The position numbers and the translations under genes are program-made. From Acidimicrobiaceae bacterium (GTDB lineage Bacteria > Actinomycetota > Acidimicrobiia > Acidimicrobiales > Ilumatobacteraceae), in contig CANKUF010000022.1 of the NCBI GenBank assembly GCA_947486675.1, positions 1 through 8,575 on the forward strand: DNA of 8,575 nucleotides, written 5' to 3'. This document shows positions 1 to 6,555 of this stretch, piece by piece (position 1 is the stretch's first letter; every line of letters starts with the position of its first letter). The notes under the pieces were generated by a model that saw only the letters and a list, made by a program, of their open reading frames with translations, was not told the DNA's origin and made no database searches.

Positions 1-1
1 C

Positions 2-667
2 GAAGGTCTGGCATTTATTAAAAGCGGTGGTAAAGGGATGATCGGTGTCCACGCAGCATTTACCTGCGGTGACGAAACACTGCACGAGGCCGCGTCGCTT
101 GCGGAATCACTGAACGTTGGTGTGCACATTCACGTTGCCGAAGCCCTAGACGACGTTGATGCGGGATCACGTTTGGAGAACATTGCCAGAGACAATTGGT
201 TGCTTATTCATGCAGTGCATTTGGATCGACAATTACTCGGCTCCATCGTGCACAACCCGCGCTCGAACATGAACAACTCGGTTGGTTACGCAAAACCGAC
301 AACACGATCAAATACCATCCTGCTTGGCACCGACGGTATTGGCGCAAATATGATGGAAGAAGCACGACTCGCCTATGTACGTTTGCGTGAATTCGATATC
401 AAGCAAGATCCAACAGTTGCTGACTCTTGGCTGACGAACAACTATCAACTCTTCCCAGAAGCCAAGAACGACACAGTGACATGGTCATACAACAACATGA
501 CCAGCCCCTGGCACACCGCTTTCACGACCGATATGCAGGTTCTCTCAGTGGATGTTGACGGCGAGAGAATGTACGAAGAAGGAAAACTGATGCGCATGGA
601 CGTACAGGAAATTCGTGCAAAGGCGCACGAACAAGCACAGCGACTATTTGAAAGGTTGGAAGCATGA
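2..667 (+). CDS. SsnA-like amidohydrolase (aminohydrolase), 3' part
   Basis: The reading frame is open from the window edge, so the 5' part of the gene, including the first His-x-His metal pair, lies outside; the ATG at 38 is internal. The visible part holds the second half of the metal site of the ATZ/TRZ/SsnA branch of the amidohydrolase superfamily: HIHVAE (His at 125 and 131, Glu at 140), IHAVHL (His at 209 and 218) and LGTDG (Asp at 332). The substrate-loop motif [10 protein letters not shown] (248-277) is typical of SsnA-type proteins. Members are cytosolic metal-dependent deaminases or chlorohydrolases; the substrate of SsnA itself is unknown to me. In E. coli ssnA lies beside xanthine dehydrogenase-like genes, as here, which points to an aminopurine or related N-heterocycle (inference). 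The C-terminus lacks the usual G-x-L-x-x-G-x-x-A-D-x-V stretch and has a shorter segment instead. The stop overlaps the next start (ATGA). Guanine or 8-oxoguanine deaminase are alternatives, but the motifs fit SsnA better. Confidence 0.85.
   Translation, partial: EGLAFIKSGGKGMIGVHAAFTCGDETLHEAASLAESLNVGVHIHVAEALDDVDAGSRLENIARDNWLLIHAVHLDRQLLGSIVHNPRSNMNNSVGYAKPTTRSNTILLGTDGIGANMMEEARLAYVRLREFDIKQDPTVADSWLTNNYQLFPEAKNDTVTWSYNNMTSPWHTAFTTDMQVLSVDVDGERMYEEGKLMRMDVQEIRAKAHEQAQRLFERLEA
651..655 (+). promoter_or_regulatory. Ribosome binding site of the LLM oxidoreductase gene
   Basis: AAAGG lies 8 bases before the ATG at 664, inside the end of the amidohydrolase gene. It supports 664 as the start rather than the next in-frame ATG at 712, where the conserved part of the family begins. 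With the ATGA overlap it suggests translational coupling. Confidence 0.55.
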
Positions 668-1704
668 GCATTCCCACGGCAGCACTGAATCCAAAGACCG
701 GAAAAGCCCGCATGGCTATCTATTTGCAAGACGCACATCCAATTCGTGAAGGAATGGCATTCGCACAATACGCGGAGTCAAAGGGTTTCGAAGCCGTATG
801 GCAAGCCGAGAGCCGATTGGTTCGCGAGGCAACAGTGCCAATGGCTGCCTTTGCATCAGTTACCAACAACATCAAGGTTGGATCTGGTGTTGTGGACTGC
901 TGGAGTCGAAACCCTGCCCGACTTGCCGCAACATTTTCAACGCTCGATGACCTTGCTCCAGGTCGCGTCATTTTGGGAATCGGCGCATGGTGGGATCCAT
1001 TGGCACAAAAAGTAGGAATCTCTCGCGCTAAACCCCTCCGTGCGATGCGTGAGATCGTTACCGCTGTCCGAGCATTGCTACATAATGAAAACGTAACGTT
1101 CAATGGCGAATTCGTCCACTTTGACGGAATCGAACTGGACTACGTGTATCAAGAGCGCCGTCCGAAAGATGTGCCTATCTATATCGGCGCTACCGGAATG
1201 CAAATGATGGAACTCACTGGCGAAATCGCCGACGGCGTAGTGCTGAACTATTTGGTCTCCCCCGACTACAACAAGCAAGCAATGGAAGCCTTGCAAGTTG
1301 GAGCCGATAAGGCTGGACGAAAGATCGAAGACATCGACCGTCCACAGCTTGTGGTGTGCAGTGTGCACGAAGATCGCCAGACTGCATTGGATATGGCAAG
1401 AGAAATGGTCACGCAATACCTCGGACAGCAGCCACACATTATGAAGGCATCTGGCGTGCCTCAGTCTTTGCTCGACAAAGTGGGCGAGGTTCTCACCTGG
1501 CCTGCGACGCACGAGCAAGTTACCGCAGCATCAAAACTGGTGCCAGATGAAATTGTGCAGATGCTGACTGCCAGCGGCACTCCGGCCGAGGCACGTGAAC
1601 AAGTTCGGCACTATTTGAATAACGGAGCAACCTGTCCGATTCTGTATCCACTTGGCGATGTACACGCAATGATTGACGCGTTCGCGGATTGGGATGGCAA
1701 CTAA
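664..1704 (+). CDS. Luciferase-like (LLM class) F420-dependent oxidoreductase
   Basis: A 346-residue protein of the bacterial luciferase-like TIM-barrel family, in the branch that contains F420-dependent methylene-tetrahydromethanopterin reductase (Mer). Visible marks are the first strand MAIYLQDAH (17-25), GFEAVWQAE (41-49), the segment [17 protein letters not shown] (72-88) that lines the cofactor pocket, [17 protein letters not shown] (94-110), and PIYIGATG (171-178) followed by [10 protein letters not shown] (187-196). The C-terminus has [16 protein letters not shown], common in F420-using members. The enzyme is cytosolic and most likely transfers hydride to or from F420, though an FMN-dependent monooxygenase (as in RutA, another LLM protein acting on a pyrimidine ring) cannot be excluded. 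The start overlaps the amidohydrolase stop (ATGA), and the FAD-subunit gene begins 2 bases after its stop. It therefore sits inside a molybdenum hydroxylase operon. The substrate cannot be told from sequence. Residues 1-16 precede the conserved core and may be a short lineage-specific extension. Confidence 0.88.
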   Translation: MSIPTAALNPKTGKARMAIYLQDAHPIREGMAFAQYAESKGFEAVWQAESRLVREATVPMAAFASVTNNIKVGSGVVDCWSRNPARLAATFSTLDDLAPGRVILGIGAWWDPLAQKVGISRAKPLRAMREIVTAVRALLHNENVTFNGEFVHFDGIELDYVYQERRPKDVPIYIGATGMQMMELTGEIADGVVLNYLVSPDYNKQAMEALQVGADKAGRKIEDIDRPQLVVCSVHEDRQTALDMAREMVTQYLGQQPHIMKASGVPQSLLDKVGEVLTWPATHEQVTAASKLVPDEIVQMLTASGTPAEAREQVRHYLNNGATCPILYPLGDVHAMIDAFADWDGN

Positions 1705-1706
1705 AC

Positions 1707-2552
1707 ATGTCCGTAATCGTTGCCAAAGAACTGACGACTGCACTCACTGCGTTGCGCGAGCATGGTGATGCTCGTCTCATTCAAGGCGGTACCGACCTCA
1801 TGGTTGAAATTAACTTCAACCATGTGAAACCAACGACCATGATCAGTCTTCGCGATATTAAATCACTCCGAATGATTCGTACTGATACCCCAGGAATCAT
1901 GTCCATCGGTTCTGGTGTTCCCTATTCGGTCATTGAAGGCGAACCAGTGCTCACTGCCATTCCTGCATTGGCACAGGCTGCACGCACAGTTGGATCTCCT
2001 CAAATTAGGGCGGCAGGTTCACTAGGGGGCAACCTCGGCACGTGTTCTCCAGCTGGAGACACACTGCCCGTCATGTTCGCACTCGATGCAAGCATCCATC
2101 TCAGCGCCATTGACTCGTCTCGTGTGGTATCAATCCATGATTTCATGACAGGCGTAAAACGAAGTGTTCGTCAACACGATGAAATCATCACAGCTATCGA
2201 CTTTCCGATCATCAACGGTTGGCAGGGATATTCAAAGGTGGGAGTGCGAAACGCAATGGTCATTTCAGTTGCGTCGGCGTGTTTAGTTGCAGACCACGAA
2301 AATGCAGATGTGCGAATTGCGCTCGGCTCAGTAGGACCAACCATCATCAGGTGTCGAGCTGCAGAATCTTGGTTGAAAACCACTCTGGATCTGTCTACAC
2401 GAAGCACTATTTCGCTCGATGTTGCTAATGAGTTCGGTCGACGTGCAGCAGAAGAGTCATCTCCTATAGACGATCATCGCAGCACTGCGCAATACCGCCG
2501 ACATGCAATTTCGGTACTTGCGTCACGTTTGCTGAGGAAGGCTTACCAATGA
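1707..2552 (+). CDS. Xanthine dehydrogenase family, FAD-binding subunit
   Basis: A 281-residue CoxM/XdhB/PucC-type subunit that accepts electrons from the 2Fe-2S clusters and passes them to NAD+ or another acceptor. FAD-binding motifs are LIQGGTDLMVEIN (24-36) and SPQIRAAGSLGGNLGTCSPA (97-116), the second carrying the classic GGN turn around the pyrophosphate. The C-terminal CO-dehydrogenase flavoprotein domain ends with YRRHAISVLASRLL (263-276). Length is usual for the family. The frame also opens with a TTG at 1689, but that lies inside the previous gene. ATG 1707 is preferred because it follows the upstream stop by 2 bases and has GGGATGG (1691-1697) 9 bases ahead. Its stop overlaps the start of the 2Fe-2S gene. 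The sequence resembles, from memory, actinobacterial subunits annotated as xanthine dehydrogenase. The name pucC would be by analogy with B. subtilis only. Confidence 0.92.
   Translation: MSVIVAKELTTALTALREHGDARLIQGGTDLMVEINFNHVKPTTMISLRDIKSLRMIRTDTPGIMSIGSGVPYSVIEGEPVLTAIPALAQAARTVGSPQIRAAGSLGGNLGTCSPAGDTLPVMFALDASIHLSAIDSSRVVSIHDFMTGVKRSVRQHDEIITAIDFPIINGWQGYSKVGVRNAMVISVASACLVADHENADVRIALGSVGPTIIRCRAAESWLKTTLDLSTRSTISLDVANEFGRRAAEESSPIDDHRSTAQYRRHAISVLASRLLRKAYQ
2534..2541 (+). promoter_or_regulatory. Strong ribosome binding site of the 2Fe-2S subunit gene
   Basis: GAGGAAGG lies 7 bases before the ATG at 2549, inside the end of the FAD-subunit gene. It is the strongest Shine-Dalgarno in the operon and fixes the start at the ATGA overlap. 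Confidence 0.7.
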
Positions 2553-3034
2553 GTGCAAATGAGTTTTATTCGCTCAACGTGAATGGTGAGACCATGTCCG
2601 TTCAGGACTCATGGGTCGGCGAAAGTTTGCTCTACGTATTGCGCGAGCGTCTCGGCTTGCCTGGAACAAAAGGTGCATGCGAGCAGGGTGAATGTGGAAG
2701 TTGCACTGTCTTAATGGATGGCGAAGCCGTTTGCGCCTGTTTAGTGATGGCCGCAACAGCAGTCAATAGTGAGATCGTCACTGTCGAAGGCATCACCACT
2801 GATTCCGAACTCACAGACGTTCAACAAAGTTTTGTTGAGGAAGGTGCTGTGCAGTGTGGATTCTGTACGCCTGGGCTAATCGTCGCTGTCCATCATCTTC
2901 TCGGAAAAAATCCACAGCCGTCAGAATTTGAAATCAAAGAAGCAATCTCGGGGAATATTTGTAGGTGTACTGGCTATGGCCGTGTTTTCGCCGCCGTTGA
3001 AGCGACCATTCGGTCGAGAAATGATTCGAAGTAG
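2549..3034 (+). CDS. Xanthine dehydrogenase family, 2Fe-2S subunit
   Basis: A 161-residue small subunit (CoxS/PucE type) that carries two 2Fe-2S clusters and relays electrons from the molybdenum centre to FAD. The N-terminal plant-ferredoxin-like domain has the first cluster ligands C44, C49, C52 and C64 (pattern C-x4-C-x2-C-x11-C, in GACEQGECGSCTV). C62 is an extra cysteine two residues before the last ligand. The C-terminal four-helix domain has the second cluster ligands C103, C106, C138 and C140 (VQCGFCTPG and NICRCTGY). All eight ligands are present, so the protein should be functional. The stretch GESLLYVLRERLGLPGTKGA matches, from memory, actinobacterial xanthine dehydrogenase subunits. 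The Streptomyces proteins I recall have a longer linker between the domains, which is absent here. It overlaps the FAD-subunit gene by ATGA and ends 2 bases before the Mo-subunit start. Confidence 0.96.
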   Translation: MSANEFYSLNVNGETMSVQDSWVGESLLYVLRERLGLPGTKGACEQGECGSCTVLMDGEAVCACLVMAATAVNSEIVTVEGITTDSELTDVQQSFVEEGAVQCGFCTPGLIVAVHHLLGKNPQPSEFEIKEAISGNICRCTGYGRVFAAVEATIRSRNDSK

Positions 3035-3036
3035 CC

Positions 3037-5307
3037 ATGGCCAAGTCATCTCTCGTTACAAAGCCTCGAGACATTCTTGGCAACAGTGCATTACGTCCAG
3101 ACGGTGCACACAAAGTACAAGGAAGCTTTGAGTTCACTTCAGACCTACATGCAGAAAACATGCTGTGGGGTGCAACCCTGCGCTCTCCACATCCGTACGC
3201 AAAGATCGTTTCAATTGACACTTCTGCTGCCCTCGCGCTCTCGGGTGTCCAGTGCGTCATCACCGCGGATGATGTTCCAGGCAAGCCAACATATGGCCTC
3301 ATTAGTAGCGACCAGCCCGTGTTTGCACAAGACTTCGTTCGCTATATGGGTGAACCTGTTGCAGCGGTTGCTGCAGACCATCCAGAAACATGTCGGCGCG
3401 CTCTTGCTCTCATCACCGTTGTTTACGAAGTGCTCACGCCGCTAACCGATCCAGAGGATGCGATTGCGGGTTCCTTCGCACCTATCCATCCAGATGGCAA
3501 CGTCATCCGTCATCAGCGCATCATCCGAGGCGAGCAAAGCATCTCCGGACCAATAGTTGTTGAGGGTGAATACGTCATAGGAATGCAGGATCAAGCATTT
3601 CTAGGACTTGAGGCTGCTCTTGCAATCCCCGATCCGGACGGTCTGGGTTTGCATTTACATGTAGCAACTCAATGGTTGCATGAAGACCTCACGCAGATAT
3701 CTGCCTGCCTCAATCTTCCTGCTGACAAGATTCGGCTCACACTCGGCGGAGTTGGCGGCGCATTCGGTGCACGCGAAGACATCAGCCTTCAGGTTCACTG
3801 TTGTCTGCTCGCCCTTAAGGCAGGTCGCCCAATCAAAATGCAATACAGTCGCGAAGAGAGTTTTTTTGGGCACGTGCACCGTCACCCAGCGACCATATTT
3901 ATGCGTCATCACGCTGACTCGAACGGAAAGATTGTCAAGATCGATGCTCGTTTTGTTTTTGACGGTGGCGCTTACACCAGCACTTCCCCAGCTGTGCTCA
4001 TAAATGGCATCACGCACACTCAAGGACCATATAAGTGCGACAACGCAACGGTCGATGGCTATGCAGTGCGAACGAATAACCCTCCATGTGGCGCCATGCG
4101 TGGCTTTGGAGTCGTTCAAGCCTGTTTCGCTCACGAATCTCAGATGGACAAGATTGCTGCAGCGGTAGGCAAATCCCCTGTTGAAATACGTCTGATCAAT
4201 GCGATGGTTACCGGTGACCCACTGATTACGGGTCAAATCATGGAAAGTGTTGCACCAGTTGCACGCTGCATCACTGAAACAGATGCGATTCCGTTGCCTG
4301 AGCTAATGGGTCAAACGGTCAATGAATTATCGCTGCCAGGTGGAAGTGGTCTCACTGCATCTCGATCGAACATCGTCCGTGGAATTGGCTGGGGTGTTTC
4401 GATGAAAAACCTCATGTACAGCGAAGGCTTCGACGACTATGCAACGGCTCGATGCACATTAAAAGATGGAATCGCATCACTCAAGTTCGCTACATCTGAA
4501 GTTGGTCAGGGTTTCGTTACTCTTGCACCACAGATAGCCCGATCAGTGTTGGGTGTCGATGAAGTCATTCTTGAACCAATCGATACACAGATTGGTTCCG
4601 CAGGATCAACCTCCGCATCGCGTCAAACCTGGATGAGCGGTGGCGCGGTTGACGGCGCATGTCGCCTTGTTCGTGAGCGCCTCTTTCATCATGTTGGGTT
4701 GATGCACAGTATCGATCCGATTCGCCTTGTCATCGACGGCACAGACGTCATCGACCAGTTAGGAACCTTTAGAGTCTCTGTTGCAGATGCTTCGGAAGGA
4801 ATCGAAATTAGCGAGACCTTTGAGCACCATCACCGTGCAACAGAAGAGCTTGATGAAAACGGACAAGGCAACTGCCATACCGCCTTTGCGTTCGTGGCTC
4901 ACCGTGCTGTTGTTGACGTAGACCCTGAACTTGGGTTAGTCAAAGTTGTACAAATCGCTACTGCTCAAGATGTTGGCAGAGTGCTGAATCCGCTGTCTGC
5001 AATCGGTCAAGTAGAAGGTGGCATCGCCCAGGGTCTTGGTCTTGCGGTGATGGAAGAAATCGTCATGAAAGACGGCAAGGTCCGTAACCCGAGCTTTACC
5101 GACTACCTACTTCCAACGGCCCTAGATGCACCAGATGTTGTTGCTGTGATGATCGAGGAACACGAGCCTCAAGCACCTCTTGGCGCTAAAGGCATTGGTG
5201 AACCACCGTGCATATCGGTTACTCCAGCAATTGTGGCCGCTATCCGAAATGCGATCGGCAAAAACATCGAGCGTATTCCAGTGCGCCCGCAAGATATTTG
5301 CCTTTAG
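3037..5307 (+). CDS. pucD: Xanthine dehydrogenase family, molybdenum-binding catalytic subunit
   Basis: A 756-residue large subunit that binds molybdopterin cofactor and hydroxylates the purine ring with water as oxygen source. The N-terminal a/b hammerhead domain (about 20-140, YMGEPVAAVAAD 103-114) is followed by the cofactor-binding domains. Cofactor motifs are ATQW (Q212), GGVGGAFGARED (237-248), EVGQG (488-492, Q491) and GQVEGGIAQGLG (657-668). The catalytic base is E722 in GAKGIGEPP (716-724), matching bovine Glu1261. E274 in SREESFFGHVHRHP matches bovine Glu802 by spacing, and R355 in AMRGFG matches Arg880. Together these purine-orienting residues favour xanthine or hypoxanthine over CO or aldehydes. 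The sequence resembles, from memory, actinobacterial XdhD/PucD. The start follows the 2Fe-2S stop by 2 bases with only a weak GAGAA ahead, so translation is probably coupled. No maturation factor (XdhC type) gene is in the window. Its stop TAG overlaps the convergent helicase stop. Confidence 0.94.
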   Translation: MAKSSLVTKPRDILGNSALRPDGAHKVQGSFEFTSDLHAENMLWGATLRSPHPYAKIVSIDTSAALALSGVQCVITADDVPGKPTYGLISSDQPVFAQDFVRYMGEPVAAVAADHPETCRRALALITVVYEVLTPLTDPEDAIAGSFAPIHPDGNVIRHQRIIRGEQSISGPIVVEGEYVIGMQDQAFLGLEAALAIPDPDGLGLHLHVATQWLHEDLTQISACLNLPADKIRLTLGGVGGAFGAREDISLQVHCCLLALKAGRPIKMQYSREESFFGHVHRHPATIFMRHHADSNGKIVKIDARFVFDGGAYTSTSPAVLINGITHTQGPYKCDNATVDGYAVRTNNPPCGAMRGFGVVQACFAHESQMDKIAAAVGKSPVEIRLINAMVTGDPLITGQIMESVAPVARCITETDAIPLPELMGQTVNELSLPGGSGLTASRSNIVRGIGWGVSMKNLMYSEGFDDYATARCTLKDGIASLKFATSEVGQGFVTLAPQIARSVLGVDEVILEPIDTQIGSAGSTSASRQTWMSGGAVDGACRLVRERLFHHVGLMHSIDPIRLVIDGTDVIDQLGTFRVSVADASEGIEISETFEHHHRATEELDENGQGNCHTAFAFVAHRAVVDVDPELGLVKVVQIATAQDVGRVLNPLSAIGQVEGGIAQGLGLAVMEEIVMKDGKVRNPSFTDYLLPTALDAPDVVAVMIEEHEPQAPLGAKGIGEPPCISVTPAIVAAIRNAIGKNIERIPVRPQDICL

Positions 5308-6491
5308 TCTGATTCAACCTTCAGCAACGTAGCCACAACTGATCCAATTTCACCCGGGCGAACAGGTTTTGCTGGCTCGCTGAGGTTGAAGTTTGGCTCG
5401 TCGTAAATGACATCGAACTTCATACCGCGACACAAAGACGTCGTGGTGCGACGCATTGACTTATCGATCAACGAAATAACCGTGCCCTTCATGCCTGCTC
5501 GACCGGTACGGCCCGAGCGGTGAATGTAGTCCTTTGGGTCCTCTGGCATATCGAAGTGGACAACAACAGGAACCGCATCGATGTGAATACCGCGCGCTGC
5601 AACATCTGTTGCAACCATGACGGTTGCCTTACCGCGACGGAATTGCTCTAGCGCCTTTTCACGTTGAGCTTGGCTGCGGTTACCGTGAATTACACAGGTG
5701 TTAATTCCCATTGATTCAAGATTTCCTGCAAGGCGATCTGAACCATGCTTGGTGCGACAGAACACGATTGCTCGCTCGTATTGTGTAGCGATTTCGGCGA
5801 GCACCTTTGTGCGATTATCGCGCGATACGTTCCAGAACAGGTGATCAATTTCACCTGCGTTTTCAGCCGTAGCAACCGCGTGGCGCTTTGGTGAATTTTG
5901 GAATTCGCGAATCAACATGTCGATGTCACCATCGAGAGTTGCCGAGAACAGCAATGTTTGACGGTTGGTTGTTACCGCACGCATGATGCGCTTTACCGCT
6001 GGCATGAATCCCATGTCGGCCATACGGTCGGCTTCGTCGATTACCGCTACAGCAACTGCACCTAAGTCGAGATCACGACGTTTGATGAGGTCCTCAAGAC
6101 GACCAGGAGTTGCAACAACGATGCTTGAAGCACGCGCAGCTTTTACCTGTGGTCCATAACCTGCGCCACCGTAAACAGCCGACACACGAATGTCACTGCC
6201 TCCGCATAACAACGAGATTTCTTTAGCCACCTGAGCAGCAAGCTCACGTGTTGGTACAAGCACCAAACCAGTTGGGCGTCCCGGACGACTCTTTGTTACC
6301 TTGACTGCAATTGCAATACCGAAGGCAAGAGTTTTACCCGAACCTGTTGGAGCTTTGCCGCAAATGTCGTGCCCAGCAAGTGCATCGGGCAACGTTGCTT
6401 CCTGAACTGGGAACGGCGCTTCGATTCCGCGTGAGACTAACCCGCTAATAATGTTCTTGGGCACGCCAAGTTCTAACCATGTTTTCGTCAT
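5304..6491 (-). CDS. DEAD-box ATP-dependent RNA helicase
   Basis: A 395-residue cytosolic helicase that unwinds short RNA duplexes for ribosome assembly or mRNA turnover. All core motifs are visible in order: Q motif with FPVQ (27-30), I APTGSGKT (47-54), Ia PTRELA (80-85), GG (108-109), Ib TPGR (128-131), II DEAD (152-155), III SAT (183-185), IV IVFCRTK (242-248), V ATDVAARG (294-301) and VI HRSGRTGRAG (324-333). It ends about 60 residues after motif VI, so it is a minimal helicase without the RNA-binding tail of DeaD/CsdA or the long basic tail of RhlE. The start at 6491 (ATG) is supported by GAGGA 7 bases upstream and by the Q motif lying at the usual distance. It is convergent with the pucD-like gene, and the two stops share four bases. 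It lies 64 bases after the aldonolactone oxidase gene on the same strand and may be partly read through from it. The specific RNA target cannot be told. Confidence 0.97.
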   Translation of the reverse strand: MTKTWLELGVPKNIISGLVSRGIEAPFPVQEATLPDALAGHDICGKAPTGSGKTLAFGIAIAVKVTKSRPGRPTGLVLVPTRELAAQVAKEISLLCGGSDIRVSAVYGGAGYGPQVKAARASSIVVATPGRLEDLIKRRDLDLGAVAVAVIDEADRMADMGFMPAVKRIMRAVTTNRQTLLFSATLDGDIDMLIREFQNSPKRHAVATAENAGEIDHLFWNVSRDNRTKVLAEIATQYERAIVFCRTKHGSDRLAGNLESMGINTCVIHGNRSQAQREKALEQFRRGKATVMVATDVAARGIHIDAVPVVVHFDMPEDPKDYIHRSGRTGRAGMKGTVISLIDKSMRRTTTSLCRGMKFDVIYDEPNFNLSEPAKPVRPGEIGSVVATLLKVESD

Positions 6492-6555
6492 GAAAATATC
6501 CTCGATCTGTATGTGTTGGGGGGTTCCTCAGGTATGTTCCTGTGGTTGTGAAGGG
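6492..6555. other. 64-base intergenic gap with short direct repeat
   Basis: This is the only real non-coding gap in the window. Read on the plus strand it holds a run of six G (6518-6523) and two copies of GTTCCT (6523-6528 and 6536-6541) 13 bases apart. I see no convincing -10/-35 pair on the minus strand and no stem-loop followed by a T run, so neither a promoter for the helicase nor a terminator for the oxidase can be claimed. Confidence 0.4.
6499..6503 (-). promoter_or_regulatory. Ribosome binding site of the helicase gene
   Basis: On the minus strand GAGGA stands 7 bases before the ATG at 6491, a well-spaced Shine-Dalgarno that supports this start. Confidence 0.6.

Noticed and set aside
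445..768. 107-codon minus-strand frame across the amidohydrolase/LLM junction
   Set aside because: Cysteine-rich, low-complexity translation typical of antisense reading, and it conflicts with two real genes.
1078..1518. 146-codon minus-strand frame opposite the LLM gene
   Set aside because: No family resemblance, and it is fully covered by a well-supported gene on the other strand.
1689..1706. Upstream TTG start for the FAD subunit
   Set aside because: It would add six residues overlapping the previous gene. The ATG at 1707 has better spacing to GGGATGG and agrees with the family's N-terminus.
3655..4236. 193-codon open frame on the minus strand inside the Mo-subunit gene
   Set aside because: It is antisense to conserved, motif-bearing codons, has no recognisable domain and is a shadow of codon use in the real gene.
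5198..5215. Small hairpin GGTG-AAC-CACC near the end of the Mo-subunit gene
   Set aside because: The stem is four pairs, no T run follows, and it encodes the conserved catalytic GEPP motif, so coding constraint explains it.
6492..6555. Possible promoter with TTCACA (-35-like, minus strand 6552-6547)
   Set aside because: At 16-18 base spacing the -10 position reads GAGGAA-like sequence with no resemblance to TATAAT.
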